Below, one piece after another: positions 1 to 13,530 of a DNA stretch of 64,000 nucleotides. The notes below the pieces were generated by a model, which saw only the letters and a list, made by a program, of their open reading frames with translations, had not been told where the DNA came from and ran no database searches. This DNA is from Ceratotherium simum simum. Taxonomy: Eukaryota; Chordata; Mammalia; Perissodactyla; Rhinocerotidae. The first letter of the stretch is position 1, and each line of letters opens with the position of its first letter. The position numbers and the translations under genes are program-made. The stretch lies in contig NW_004454210.1 in NCBI RefSeq assembly GCF_000283155.1, positions 7,697,772-7,761,771 on the forward strand, in the 5' to 3' direction.

Positions 1-94
1 GGAGAAGTGGTGCCTCGGGGCGCGCCCGGGATCCGAACCCGGGCCGCCAGCATCAGAGCGCGCGCACTTAACCGCTAAGCCACAGAGCCGGCCC
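1..94 (-). repeat. ERE-type tRNA-derived SINE, cut by window edge
   Basis: Head of an ERE in reverse orientation. It has a GGATCCGAACCCGGG B-box region and TTAACCGCTAAG A-box region, and ends GCCGGCCC at 94. Confidence 0.9.
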
Positions 95-2160
95 AATATC
101 TGTGGTTTATTTGCGGGAGGGTTGGGGGCCAGGTCAGTAGATGCCAAGACTTGAGGAACATCCAAGGAGAATGATTATAAAGTGAAAGTGCAGGGGAAAA
201 TGAGATGGGTTTCAAAGTAAGAAGTGATCCCAGTTGGTTTAGACTCTGCTCTGAAAAGACAAGTTCTGGACTACCATGTGAGTGACTTTTTGACAGGTTT
301 CACCTTTCCCTGACTAAAACAGCTTTGGTCTGATCTGTCTTGGGTCAGAAGTGGAGAATGGATTCTAATGGGCCCAGAAGGCTCCAGGCCCAGCCACTGT
401 CCTCCTATAATCAGAGCCCAGGGTCTATGGGGGCCACTGAAAAGGAAAGGGATCTGTGACTCCTGGAGCCCTGATTTGAGCAGGCCTTAGTCTGAGTGGG
501 TAGTAGACATTGTGTTGCATTTGATCATGGCCTGGAAGGCTCTTGGGCCGTCGATTCTTATGGGCTTTTCTAGAGTCCACAGATGCAAACACACAAATTC
601 TCCTCTTCAACACATTGTTATCAAATCACAGAGTTAAAGGTACCATAGCCAGGGCCCTGCAAAGAAAGAAAGATCAAGCAAGGCATATTAAAGCCAAATT
701 CAGAATTTGGGGAAATTAATCATGAAAGAATATGTTTCGTTCATTTAAGAAATAAAAGTGTTCTGAAGTCATAGGGGAAGAGAGAAAAGCAAATCTTAAA
801 AGAAAAATCGCTTAATATCAGTAGTAAGACAATTCTAGCTAGAACATAAATCTGTTAACTGCAGCCATCTGGTAGCCAAAAAGATAATAAAAAACCAGTG
901 TTCACATCATAGGTCTGACATAAGGTGGCAAATATTTAAAATGTTATTAACCATAGCTTTTAAATGTTTGGAGAGAAAATAGCTCCTATATTATTGATCG
1001 AAGTTTGCAGTATGTCCATGTACTTAATCCCTGAAGCTACACACACAATTTGATTCTCTTACTTATAATTTTTTTCTCTATATACACTCTGCCTAGCTGT
1101 TTTCTGTCAAACTTGCCTTAAACATTAATTGACTGGAATAATTCAAATAGTGGAGGAAAATCCCAAAAGATCAATAGGAATTGCACAGAGGGTATTGTGG
1201 GACTTATTTTTCCTCCTGCAATCCCTCTTTGGAAATTTAAATGTTTCTCATCCCTTTCTGAGCAATTCTTTTAATTCCAATTTTATGTAATAGCAAAATA
1301 TTTTCTAAATGCACATTTTTAAAGACCTAACAAAGAAAAGGAGAAGATAGAAAATAAATTTCCCTCTTGGTACGTCTATCACTTAGGCACATTTAAATGT
1401 TTTTCCTTTTGGCCTTTAACGGTGTCAATTAAATTGATCCACACATTACTGGGTGCTATTAAAGGACCAAGTGGGAAGTTATACTGATCTGCAAACCAGA
1501 ATGAAGAAAGAGATGAACAAGTAAGTAAATTGAACCCTAAATAACCAATTCACTCCATGATGGAATAAACTGAGTTTTCTGACATGAGCCTAAATTTTGG
1601 CCTGAGAAACAGAGAAAACTTGTTGATGTCCTGGTATTGTAAGAGAAAACCTCCTTACCCTGGTATCAGCTTAGATGGTGGCTCCCACAATCTGGGTTTT
1701 AGAGTACAGTGTCTGAATTTCAGAACAGGAGGTGACCATACATGCTATTTAGTCAAACCCTGTCATTGGTAGATGAAGAGAACAGAAAGCTACGTGCGAT
1801 TGACACAGTGAGACTGTGGCGGGTCTGACTGGGGGGCATCGCTGGTGGAGGCTGGTATGACGCATGCCCTTCAGAGCAGTGGGCAGGCTCTCCTCTCTCC
1901 TCCTCCGTGGTGCCTCTCTGTGCACAAGTTTGAGGGATTCATTGAGAACAACAGTAGGCAAAGTTAATTTAGGGAGTGTCCTGGCAAGAGTCAGTTAAAG
2001 AAGAGGGAATTAAAAGCATTTCAGTCCCAGGTAACATATTTATGCTGGTGATTCCCATGCAAAAGGAATAGAATGTGGTTTTATTAGAATATACTTTTTA
2101 AATGATTGGATTTGACTTATCCTCTTTGGAAACACTTTTTCTTACATTTTTGTCTTTTAG
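1..2160 (+). other. SPRED2: SPRED2 intron (probably intron 3), 3' part
   Basis: Non-coding DNA leading to the acceptor at 2160. It holds a truncated ERE at the left edge and otherwise A/T-rich unique-looking sequence. No other gene or recognisable repeat was seen between 95 and 2160. Confidence 0.85.
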
Positions 2161-2225
2161 GCTCAACAACATCATCTTCCACCATCCATAATGAAGCTGA
2201 GGTTGGTGATGATGACGTTTTTACG
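2161..2225 (+). CDS. SPRED2: SPRED2 internal coding exon (probably exon 4)
   Basis: This 65-bp exon encodes the linker just after the EVH1 domain of SPRED2, a membrane-associated inhibitor of RAS-RAF-ERK signalling. It is preceded by a pyrimidine-rich acceptor ending TTTTAG and followed by the donor GTAAGT. The first two bases (GC) complete a Gly codon begun in the previous exon. The remaining 21 codons read STTSSSTIHNEAEVGDDDVF plus a final Thr, essentially the human linker as I recall it (one Leu to Val change). The exon ends on a codon boundary, so it joins the next exon (18187) in phase 0 and gives FT-TATD across the junction. The EVH1 domain itself lies upstream of the window. Identification comes from the residue match and from phase agreement across three exons. 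Confidence 0.95.
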
Positions 2226-2478
2226 GTAAGTTCCCTTGGTCCTCTGCTTTCCAGATCAGTTGGTGAATAAGCAGAGAGAGGTTCTGTTGAAGGGCCTGAG
2301 AGACACTGTGCAGTTTGGTGTTTGCTGTTGCTGTTGGGGTGCCATCGGGGAGATCTCTGTCTGGTCACAGTTTTTGCTGTGCTGGGTTTGGCTTTGTTGC
2401 CCATGTTGCAGTGGTGCCATCGGCCACACGGCACAACAGCGTCAGCCCTCTCCGACCTGTCCCAGGTTCCCTCAGATT

Positions 2479-2588
2479 TAGGGTGACCAGCTGTCTGGTT
2501 TGCCTGGAGCCATCCTAATGTTAGCACTGAAAGTCCCTAGTCCTGGAAACACCTCAATCTAGGCAAACTGGGACAAGTGGTCACCCTA
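2479..2588. mobile_element. hAT-like MITE with terminal inverted repeats
   Basis: A 110-bp element begins TAGGGTGACCA and ends TGGTCACCCTA. The inverted ends pair over about 27 bp, including GTTTGCCT against AGGCAAAC. Flanking octamers CTCAGATT (2471-2478) and CTCAGTCT (2589-2596) match at 6 of 8 positions, fitting a decayed 8-bp hAT target duplication. It resembles the old mammalian non-autonomous families with a GGTGACCA terminus, possibly MER81-like, but I cannot confirm the family. Confidence 0.7.
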
Positions 2589-3160
2589 CTCAGTCTTCTG
2601 TTAACACAGCCCCCTCCCTGGCTTCCAGGGAAAAAGCCAGAAGTAGCCTTCATGATGAGTAGTTAAATACCTGATAAAAAAAATGGCCTGAAGGCTGAGC
2701 TGAGGTTGGGCCCAAGTGTGCTAAGGCAGGAAAGGACGTGGCTGTTTGGACTCAGCTTGAGTTAATGGGATGTAACTGGAGACAAAAAGGATTTCTCAGC
2801 TTGCTTCTTCATTTCAGTCCTGTGCTTCTGGATGTTAATTAACAAATAGTTCATTGTGCACCTGCTGTGCGCTCGGTGCAGCGAGGAGCTGTAGGGCAGC
2901 ATTTTCAGACTCTTGGCCTTGACCCACAGTAAGAAGTACATTTACGTTGTAACCTAGGACACACACACGTCAACAGACACCTGAAACCAGGTCGCACTTC
3001 ATGCTCTGCATTCTGATTTTTTTCTCTTCCATTTTATTTTCTTCTACTTTTTATTATGAAACTTTTCAAGCACATTATTTAAAGAATAATACAGTGAACA
3101 CCTGTATACTCTACACTTGGATTCGGCAGCTGTAACATTTTGCCTCGTTTGCTTTATCTT

Positions 3161-3198
3161 TGCGTGTGTGTGTACTTACACACGCGCACACACACATT
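3161..3198. repeat. TG/CA inverted microsatellite
   Basis: A (TG)n run is followed, after a short TACTTA spacer, by a (CA)n run, so the tract can fold back on itself. It abuts the T-rich tail side of the next ERE. Confidence 0.7.
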
Positions 3199-3409
3199 TT
3201 TTTTTTTTTTAATTTTTATTTATTTATTTTTCCCCCAAAGCCCCAGTAGATAGTTGTATGTCATAGCTGCACATCCTTCTAGTTGCCGTATGTGGGACGC
3301 GGCCTCAGCATGGCCGGAGAAGCGGTGCGTCGGTGCGCACCTGGGATCCAAACCCGGACCGCCGGCAGCGCAGCGTGCTCACTTAACCACTAAGCCACTG
3401 GGCCGGCCC
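3197..3409 (-). repeat. ERE-type SINE
   Basis: Reverse-orientation copy with a T-rich tail at 3197 onward, the body phrase CCCCAGTAGATAGTTGTATG and head GGCCGGCCC at 3401-3409. No clear target duplication was found. Confidence 0.9.
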
Positions 3410-6400
3410 TTGCTGATCCAGTTGAAAGTAAATCACCTCTAAATACTTCATGCATCTCCTAAAAATAAGGCATTCTGCTATACGACCATGACACCATTCC
3501 TATAGCTAAGAAAATTAATAGGAATTTCATAATATCTAATAGTTCCCCAATAGTTCCTCCATTGTCCCAAGAGTATCTTGTATGAGCTAGTTTTTATTTC
3601 GTATTTTAAAATGTTGGTTGCAACCCTTTATCCTTGTTTCCCAGTGCACTCATCAAGCAACTGGTAGTTTGGAAAACGCTACTTTGGGAATACAGAGGTG
3701 TGTAAACCACGGCTCCAGCCCTCGTGGAGATCATAGGATGGTTCAGACAGAGATGAGATTAACCCCTGAGAGGCTCAGAGAATAGCACAGACTATGTAAA
3801 GTACTCTGGTCCAGAGTTTTTCACAGGGAGGGGCGTGGGGGTCAGAGAAGACCACTAGGAGGTGAGGCTGGACTGTTCCTCGGTGGCATTTGAACATGGT
3901 TCAGGAAGGGGCTTTGAGGCTGGGAACCACAGGGGCAAAGGCGGAAGCAGGGATATGCGTGGTGAGTTGCCTAAGCATTGCAGATCCCAACCTGACGTGA
4001 ACAGAACATGTGTGGGGTTTCAGGAAATGAACTCAGTTGTCCTTCCATGGAGCGGCTGGTGTGATGTGCCTCTGAACAGGCTTCCTATAGTGCTCCAAGC
4101 AGATCCTCTCAACAGTTGGCATGTTGCTTACATCTGTTCCTTTGTCACGTTTCGAGAGACAAACAACAGCAGGCGGGTTAAAAGGTGGCTTCCTGTGCTT
4201 CAGAGCAAAACTGTCATCCGCAGCTGCTTCCCAGCTACCTGCCAGAAGTGATTTATAGAATTCGGAGAGGGCAAGAGGGAAAGGGGTGATGGAAGCCAGC
4301 ATCCCTCCTGGTTTTGTCCTTTAATCCACAGAGGAATCAACGTGCTGCTCTAGAAGGAAGTGTAGAAACAGCCCTGCTGCTTCCAGACGCTCAGAAACTC
4401 ACTGGAGAAGGAGCTCCACTTAATTGCGTTCCGTTCCGTGTAGGCCCCGCTGTATATGATCAGTTGCCTTCACTCCATTTACAAACAAGGGCCCGTTAAC
4501 AATAGTACCTCCCTCCCCCAGGACAGGCCCAGTCATTAGGCTGTCGACTATTAGGATCACATCCCATGTAAGGACGGGTGGGTCTCCAGGGGACACATTT
4601 CCCTTTTGTTCATGATCTCCCTGACATTAGACTGCCTGTCCTAAGATGGTAAATGAGATGTCTGTGAAAGCTGGAACCAAGCAAGTGAGCAGCTGCGTTA
4701 ACTCCCGTATAGTCTACAGCTTCCCAAAGTTTGTTGTATTCCAGAACTTGTTTTGGTAAGACAGATGTTTAGAACTTGGAATTCATTCATTACAGAAAGA
4801 GTATAAATGGTGATAAGACCCTCATATAACTTATGATGGACCAGAATTATGAGAATTTTCTAAGAGAACAGTGTATGGGAAAACCTTTAGTGGGGTAACC
4901 CGAGGAACCAGGAGTATATCTTCTCTTTCCTACTGTTTCAGGGGATTCCTTGGGGTTAGGAGGAAAATGGGACATTGTGGACAATATACTGATGCACGTT
5001 CTACATTGAGGAATAAAGTGGAGAAAGGAGCCCCCCCACTCCCCGTGGAACGGTTGTTTGGTGTGGGTGCTCACCAAGCCTGGGCTGTCTCTGCTCACAC
5101 TTTCCCACCTGTCATGGCTATCCCCAAATCAGCTTGTCCTCCTGGCTTCTCAACGATGGTAAAACCATGTTGCAATTCCTAGCATGTGCACACACAAGCA
5201 CACACAAGCACACACGCCCTGCTCACCCATTGGTCGAAGGGGCCGACACCGTTGCCTCCACAGTCTTCCCAGGCCTCTCCTTCCATTTCACTGCCACCAG
5301 CCTGGTGTGTGCCCACATCTTTCCTGCCAGAGCTACCACCAGAGCATCCTGATTCACAACTCTCGTCATTTTCTGAATTTGGGCTGTTTATCCATTCATG
5401 TCGCCTAATATTTCTCCCTCGGCCGATTATGATTGTTCTCTCTCCTTTAAAATCCCACAGCACTCTGTTGTTTATTTCTCTCTTGCCACTTGAAAGCCTG
5501 CCCTTTTTTTGTTTTTCATATTTTATTTGCTGAATGAATGACTCTTTGTCTAATTGGAAGCAGGTTATTCATCATTATAGTCTCCGCAACCCCCTGAAGC
5601 TTTGCTCTATAGGTGCTCAATATGTGGGTGATCTGAACTCCAGATGCAGTGTGTAACAATCATAAGTTTTCATATTTTATTCATTTGCTTTATTGTTATC
5701 CTGGCGGTCCATTTAAAGATGGGTGATTTTGAGGGATTCTCGGTAGCTTCGTGTCATATTTTTCTAGCTGTGTTTTCTGCCAAGTCTGCAACTGGGAGTT
5801 GAGTCCTAGCGTTGTCACCCATTGTAAGCTCTTGACCACTCAGGCTTCTTCCTGCCCTCCCGTCGGCCTTCTCCCTTGCAGCCTAGTCCCTTCACAGCCC
5901 CTCTACTGCGTGGCGGACCTCAGTCATAATGACTGATCCAGGTGAACACAAATACCCAGGTGGCAAAGGTGTGCCCAGCATTAAATATGGATGTAGGAGG
6001 GAATTCCAATGCCTGAGCCATTTGAGACAAATCTATAAGATGAGTAATGCAAAGAATATAAAGCAACAACGACAACAAAAATGTTAGCGTTCTGTAACAG
6101 GAGTTTTTTAGCCTTGCTAAGAGTTAGCACACTCTTGTTGGTGCCTCTGACTGACAGCTTTTCATTTCTTTCACTTCAGAGCTGGGGAGACATGAGAGGG
6201 ACAGAATGGAAAGACCCTCGAGTCTGTTCCCTCTGTTGAGCTTTCGTCTTTGTGGAGGAGACATGTGCTGTACATTGTCTCGTAGAGGAGGCCCATGTAC
6301 ACTTTAGATATGAACAGGTTAGCTCCGTGGATAAGCTGAGCTAGTTTGCTTCCCAGTAGGACTGACTTCCTCCCAGATCCCTACAGTGCAGGGCTCTGAA

Positions 6401-8889
6401 GTCAGAGGGTTTGGAGCGTGCAAGAAAGGGGGTTATTGAGAGGAGAGAACAAGTAGAGAAAATGGACTGTGTAGAACTAGAGAGGCTCCAGGTTTTATGG
6501 TCATTTAATGAACCATTTTTCAAATTCCTGTTTGTAGGGTTTGGTCAATTAAAACCCGGTGGTTTATTTACTGCTGCAGAATTCTAAAATCATTTTTAAG
6601 TGTTATTAGCATCTTCATAGATAGACAAGGATGATTTTAACACGATCTTGGGAGAATGCAGCTGCAGTATATACATACTTCTAGAGCAGGCTAATCTAGA
6701 ATCTGGTCAAGTGTTGTCGGCGCTTCAGCTGTCATTGTGCTGAGTGGCTGGATTCTGGCTCTAAAGCTGAGGGATTAGGGAAATATTTGCTTTATAGAAA
6801 GATCCTCAGGGGTGTATAAAATAGCTAAGTCTTCATCTTCCATAATAAGAAGTCCTTAAATAATATCTAAATCTACAAATCAGAAAATAGTGGTATAACC
6901 ACATGGCATTGAAAAAATGGAGAGACATACAAGAAGAAAGAGCCACAAGAATTGAAAGTGTATTGCTCTGGCAAGTGAGAAGCTGAGAGGGGGAAGCAAG
7001 ACTGCTATTTGAGATGTTAAATGATGTACACGTATTGATTTTTTAAAAAGAAAGAAAGAATGTGAGCGGGTTTTCTCAGAAAGGGGCATGGGGGTCAAGA
7101 GAGAAGGAGGAGTGCAGAGACACCTTAGTGACAGCAATCCTGACTTCCCCCATCTGGGGGTTTAAAGAGGTGAAAGACACAGCAGAGATGAGAGCCGTGC
7201 CTCTCAGCGCTCTTCATCTTCCTGCTGTTTTCTCTGCCTAGTGTAGGAAGCAGTGTGTCCACCGTGGAAATCGTGGCCCATTAAAGGTAGCATAGCTGGC
7301 AGGAGTTAGCTGGAAGTGTTTGGCTTGCTGAGAGGCCAGGATAGCTCCTTAGATGCCAACTCCTTAGAATTATAGGTCTTGGAATTGGAAGGGATTTTGA
7401 GTTCATATCAGATGAGCCAGCCTCCTTCCTTCTGGCAAGTGAAGAAGGATTTGCCTCGTTTTATGGACACAGTTGTGGAAGCAGCTCAGAGAGTCACATG
7501 GGTGACTTGCCTAGCTGGTTCATGGTGGAGAAGTGGTGAACACCATCTCCCAACCTTCCCAGTTCACCACTATTGTTTTTCTCTTCCTCTGTTGAATAAT
7601 TGTATTTATGATATTTCAGCTCTTGTATTTTTTAAACAAACAACCAAATACAAGAGTGATATTTTTGGGTTCTCTTGGACCTAAGTTGGAAAGGGGAGAG
7701 ATAAGAAGATAAATATGTGACCAATGCCCCATGTGGCCCATTCATGTGACGGGCTTGGAGCCTACTCAGCAAGTGTTGTAGCCTAAAGGTCCTCGAAATA
7801 GCAACTCGGAGCTTGATCATAGGCAAGCCTACCCTGTATGAGGTTTTGATTTTTTTTCAGCCTTCTAGGTGTGTACTACACCTAAGTATTGTTGCTGGGT
7901 TTGGGCGGCCCTTCTCCATGGGGAGTCCTAATTCAGCCCTAGTGCCTTAAGGCCTCCATCCTATGTAATGAGTTAACTTCTCTCCTGTGCACCTAGAAGG
8001 GTAGTCTGTACTGTCCTTGGCAGAATTGAGACGAGTCGTTCACATCATTTTGTGTGGGGCTGAATTCTCTCCTAGAACCCAGTGGAAAAAGGCTGGTATT
8101 TGGGTTATGTTTTGCTGTTTCATTGTACTTTATTTCTTTAGGTAGGCAGTCCTTCTCTACACAGGGAAAATGTCATGTCTTTGACGAGCATCGTCAGCTT
8201 CTAGCCATGTTTTGCCCAGACTGGAAAACTTGGTCCTTCCTCGTGCCCTATGCCTGAACTCTTGACATCCTGTTTGTTACAAGCTGCAGTTTTATTACTT
8301 TCTGGCTATTCAGAGCAGTTGTCCCTAATGACACCTCGGACCCCTCCCATCCACCCCAGGTGTTTTCTAAAGCGGGGCTAGAGCAAGTGGTGGAGACCAA
8401 GTACTAAGAAGCAGTTTGTTCTGGCCTCGATGGGCTTTTGAGTATTTGCACGTTGTGCTTATTTTCATTCTTGGTTAAGTAGAAAAAGTGAAGTCATTGA
8501 ATTTTGTAATTATCAAGGTTTCATTTATAGAAGCAGAAGAGTGCAGAATACCACAAAGTTTTCCTTTTCTTGAAGAGTTTTTTCTACCTAATCCATTCCC
8601 AACAAACATTAAGACTGTGAAGGCAAATCGACCAATTTTGTAATAAGTGATTACATTCATTTACTGATTTCCTAAGAAAGAGGTTTTTCAAAGATGAAGT
8701 GGCATGTGACCCCTGAGTTTGTGGGGTTTGGAGGCTTGGGAGAGGCCTGGATTCTACACGTGGTTCTGCCCTTAGATAGCTGTGATCATTGATCCTTTGG
8801 ACTCTGCACTTTCTCAGGGTGAACATGTTTCCTCTGAGTCTCTGTTTGCTGGCCCGAGGGAGGGGAAGGAAGGGAACGGCCCGTGTGGA

Positions 8890-9060
8890 GCTGTCCCTGG
8901 CACTGTGCCCAGCACATTCACATAGGTCACTGGGTTCCATCCTCACAACCACCCTGGCAGGTACATATTGACACTTGCATTTCTGCAAATAAAATCACCA
9001 AGGCTTGGGGCAGTGCAGCAACCTGTGCTCTGTTCCGCACTCTGCTCACCCAGAAGGCAA
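8890..9060 (-). repeat. MIR-like fragment
   Basis: The phrase CATCCTCACAACCACCCTGG and its surroundings match reversed MIR. Degenerate; boundaries approximate. Confidence 0.4.
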
Positions 9061-9739
9061 ACCCTGAGTCTACTTGCTGCCTTTCAGAGAACTTTAAGAA
9101 AGGGGAACATTTATTCAATAAGTTTCGGTTAATTTTACATATTAAATATACCACATTCCCTTTAATGGCAAACGAGTCGGCTAAATGATGGACTTTTCAA
9201 CTAGTGCATTGGCTTAAAACCTCAGCCATCTCGTCAGTGGAGGTTCCTTGTCCCTTCTTGAAAGCCCAGGCTCACTTTAGATGATCAGTTGATCAAAAAG
9301 GTTTTCTGTTGCCTCTACTTTTGGAATAAGGGATTGAGGCAAAGTAGGGTGGGGGGAGGGTAAGTAAAGAAGAAATAGGTTGAAAATGTAAATTACTTCT
9401 GCGCAATTTCACTAGTGAAACTGATCTATAGTGGTTTATTAAGAAAAGCAAAGATGTTTTGGGAGAGGCAGCCCATGCTTTGTGGTGATGCCAGGGAGTG
9501 GTGTCCCCTAACTGCTGGCTGAGACCCAGCACTGCATGGGGTGGCGTGGAAGGTCTCAGAAGACGGATGGGAGCTGTTTTATCTTATAAATGATAGTAAT
9601 TAGCAAGCTCACATTACTAGTAAGAGGAGGATCTTTTTATTCAACATGTAATACCTACAGTGGCTAAATTAAAGCAATTAAGTGTCTAAGGCTCAAACAA
9701 AAGCTTTGAAATGCTCTCAATTTCAGTTGGCCCACAGGC

Positions 9740-9870
9740 ATTTTGCTAGCCCTCCCACTTGTGTGTTTTCTTCACTTAAACAAATATCATCTCATCTTCT
9801 TAAGCTGTGGCTAGTAGGATACCATTATTTCCATTTTACTAATTCATACTGAGTACATGTTCAGGGTTAC
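9740..9870 (-). repeat. MIR-like fragment
   Basis: Reversed MIR-type phrases (TATCATCTCATCTTC, ATTTCCATTTTACTAATTC). Degenerate; boundaries approximate. Confidence 0.35.
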
Positions 9871-10734
9871 CTGAGTACAATGAAAGAATGCCCACTTTAT
9901 CTGTCCTCTGGGTCCCAAGAGGATAATGTCCCAGAGTCTAGGACAGTCATCACTTTCTCCCTCTGCCTCTTAGACCCAGACTGCCTACTAGTTGGGGCCA
10001 TAAAACAGCGCATGCCTGGCTGATTTCTTGCTCTGCTTGCCTCTTTGAAAGAGGACACCTGAACCAATGTAAGCCCTGAGGACAGGAGAGCCAGTGCTAC
10101 CTGTTCCCAAAGACCTGTTGACAAAACGGGTGACAACTTCCTGTTTACAGAAGAAAAGGGATTGGCTGTAGGTCTGTCTAGTAGATCCTGAGGGGAAGGG
10201 CTGCTTTGCTGAAGACGACAGCTCATTCAGACCACCTGAGCCAGGAGCCTTCTGAGGCCCGAAGCCATCCAGTGTACTGTCTTCTGAGAGGCAGAGGATG
10301 CCCAGGGTTTCATGTGATCAGTCTAGTCTCCCAGCCCAAGGCTGAGAGGAATGGTATATATTTCTATTTCCATTTACATTTGTTTATATTTATATATAGT
10401 ATGCGTGCATACTTTTTAAAAAAATAAATGAGAAGCCCTTGCAATAGGAAGAATATTGAATACTGCTTTGGTTGCATCAGCTGCTGGGATCTATTTTGGT
10501 GGAGGACTGCAGTAAAAATAATACAAATTGTGGTCCTAACTACTAGTTAGCTGTCTTTAAAAATGTAAAATAACAGCAGCATCTACAGACAAGCCAGGAA
10601 TTCTGCTTAATCAATCTGAATGAATCCCGTGGCTCTTGAATCAGCTATAAGCAACAGTCTTAGTCACACCCCTCTGACCTGTAACGTTCTGAGGAGGAGG
10701 GGAGACGGGTACATGTCAGATTGTTGGAGCTCAG

Positions 10735-10862
10735 ACAGACCTTGGAGGTCACCCAGTGCAAGTCCCTGATTTTACACATGAGGAAACTGAGGCCCAAAGA
10801 AGTTCAACAACTTGCCCAAGACATGTGGCCTAGCCTGGCCTGGAATCAGGGTTTTCTAATTC
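10735..10862 (-). repeat. MIR-related fragment
   Basis: Contains ATGAGGAAACTGAGGCCCAA and AACTTGCCCAAG, phrases of reversed MIR-family SINEs. Confidence 0.6.
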
Positions 10863-12639
10863 TCTCAGTATCATGTTTTTTTTTTACTTAACGTTGCTGT
10901 ATGATTCCTGGATGATGTGATCCAGCTTCTTAAGCATTTTCTTAACTTGACTTTCTATGCCTTATTCAAAACACATAGGCCTGCAGACCTCCTGAAGTGG
11001 CTGCTCAGAGTGGGCTCGGCTCCTTGTGCTGTGTGTTTTCTTCGGCTTGTGTGTTCCTGGGGACACAGGGATGATAAAGTGACTGTACTTGCTTTCTTGC
11101 CTCTCTGGAGGTGGGCTTCATCCCATTTGTCTCCATTCCCAGGAGAAAGAAGAAAATTGCCAGTTGCCAGCCTTCTCGTAGTCTCACCAGTATACCCAGC
11201 AGGAGCGTCCTACTCTGGAAAGCTATAAACCAGGTGCCCCTTAATGGTTCCAGGTGGCCTGGAAACATCAGCCCTGGGCAACACCTTTCCTCTCCCATCA
11301 GCACTGCTTGCCAGCTGCTGCTGCCTTTGTTCTCCACCCCTACACTCCCTTTTGGTGAAACAAAGATTTAGCAGGAAAACCCAGGGGAGTTGAAGGGATG
11401 CACATAGTCCTGAAGACACTTGTTTCATTTTGAAATGCATAGTCTGACCCACCCTGAATGCCCCCAGAAAGCCCTTGGTCAGCAGCCAGGATTCCATCCC
11501 AGGATGGGCAGTGTAAGCAAACTACCTCCTCAGCTGGTCTGGCCTCTTGGCTCCCTCCCTTCCCTCCCTCCTTGAGCTTCCCTTGGTCAGAGGTTGGCCT
11601 TCCAAATGAAGAAGGCTCATTCCCGGGCCCAGGGCCTGTAATACATGTGCTTCTTTAGAAACTTCCAGGTACACTTGAGGTCCCTGCATAAGAGAGTGAA
11701 CAATAGCCAAGTTTCCAAGAGTAAGAAATCATATTCATAAAATATGCCCATACAGTAGGAGGGAGCCAGCCACGTATTTAACATTAGTCATCGATCTTCC
11801 AGTCCTCTTTCTCCATCAGACCAATTCCCACCCAACCAGGCAGCACTGACCTTGGCGAAAGAGGCAGCCCCAGCCCCAATGTCTTTTTGTACTTCATGTT
11901 TTGATTCATTGTCAAGATATCATAACATTAAAGTCAATTCAAAAGAAAAGTCTGTATCAACTTTTGAGGCTCCGTGGTTTTCCTCTCATTTGTTGTTAAA
12001 TTCTGGAGAATTATAGGAAATATCTGAATTCTCAAAATAACTATAACTTACCTCTCTGCAGAGTCCAGCCATTGGAAGCTTGCTCTTTTTGAAGAAGCTT
12101 ATCAGATGTTCACTGGTAAACTCGAGCCTCTTTTTTCTTCCTCTGGGTCTTGCTCTGGGTTGTCCACCCATCTAGAAAGCCACCTGCCCATCTCGGGGCC
12201 CCTCCTTAGGGAAGCCACCTAGCCTTGCCCCTGCCCATGTCACCTTCTGCGTCTGAGCCCACATCTCACAAAGCACCCAGCCCAAACCCGAAAACCTTTC
12301 AGGGCAGGAATGGGTGTTTTTACCACCAGAGTGGATTTGCTGAGGCTGGTCTTGTCTATATTTTCTGTGTTTAAGGTTGGCAGTGCCCACTCTTTCATCT
12401 CAGTACCTTCTGAGTCTTGCTTCTACCTCCCTTCCCTTTATTTTCTCACCCTCCGGTTTTTTCTACATTCTTCCTTATCAAAGTTTCGTCTCAGCTCACT
12501 GCCCCATTAGAGGGCTTTAGAACCAGGTCACACAAAGCTTGCTACTACTAAAAATACGTGAGTTTTTACAGTAAGCATAGAAAACTTTGAAAATGTAGTC
12601 AAAGGTCTACCCCTTAAAAAGGGATCAAACTTAGGTGGT

Positions 12640-13530
12640 TAAGAAACACAACTCCCATATTATAGGTGGAAAGCTGCCTAGCTCAGTCTACAAGACTAGC
12701 ATAACCCTGCTACAAAACTGGGCAACGATAGCTCAACTAGAGAAAAATAGAAGCCAAATTCACTTATGAATCTAGATGTAAAGTTTCTAAATAAAATACT
12801 AACAAATCTCCTCAAATATTTGTAAAACGAATTTAGTGAAAGACCAGTAGAGTATACCCCAGGAATGAAAAGATGGTTTATGTTAGAAAAGCTGTTTAAT
12901 TCATACCTTAATAAAACAAATTAAAGGTGAAAGACTGTGTAATCATCTCAATAGATACAGAAAAAACATCTGGTGACATCCATCATCTTTTAGTGAAAAC
13001 CCTTAGCAATCTAGAATATAAGGAAACTTTTGAAACTTTACTCTGTAATCACTCCAGTTATCTAGAAACACCATATTTAATAGAGAATCTCTAGAAGTTG
13101 TCCCATTCAAGTCAGATTCAAGGCAAGCAGGGCCACTATCACCTCTGTTTTTCAGTGTCATGCTGGAAGCCCTGGCAAAAGATGCAGTAAGACAAGAAAA
13201 AGAAAGTGTAGGAGCCAGCCCCAGTGGCCTAATGGTTAAGTTCAGCTCACTCCGCTTTGGCGGCCCAGGTTCAGTTCCCAGGTGTGGACCTACACCACTC
13301 GTCTGGCAGTGGATGTTAGCTCAGGGTGAATAATCCTCAGCCAAAAACAAAAAGAAAGTGTAAATATTGGAAAGGAGACCAAACTCTTTTCTGGGTGATA
13401 TATGATTTACTTAGAAAAATCCAGAGAATCACTGCATAAGGTATTTGAACTTGCATAAGGAAGTTAAGGTAACCAGACACAAGACCAACATAACAGAATC
13501 AGTAACTTTTCTATAATCAGTAACAGTTTA
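12640..13530 (+). repeat. Old L1 ORF2 fragment, split by an ERE
   Basis: A decayed L1 reverse-transcriptase region carrying the recognisable ATCTCAATAGATACAG phrase and CTGGAAGCCCTGGCAAAAG. All frames are broken. It is interrupted at 13211-13348 by a SINE. Confidence 0.7.
13211..13348 (+). repeat. Short ERE-type SINE inside the old L1
   Basis: Forward copy starting GGAGCCAGCCCCAGTGG with GGTTAAG and GGCGGCCCAGGTTC, lacking much of the usual body. It is flanked by a perfect 14-bp duplication AAAAAGAAAGTGTA (13197-13210 and 13349-13362). Confidence 0.85.
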
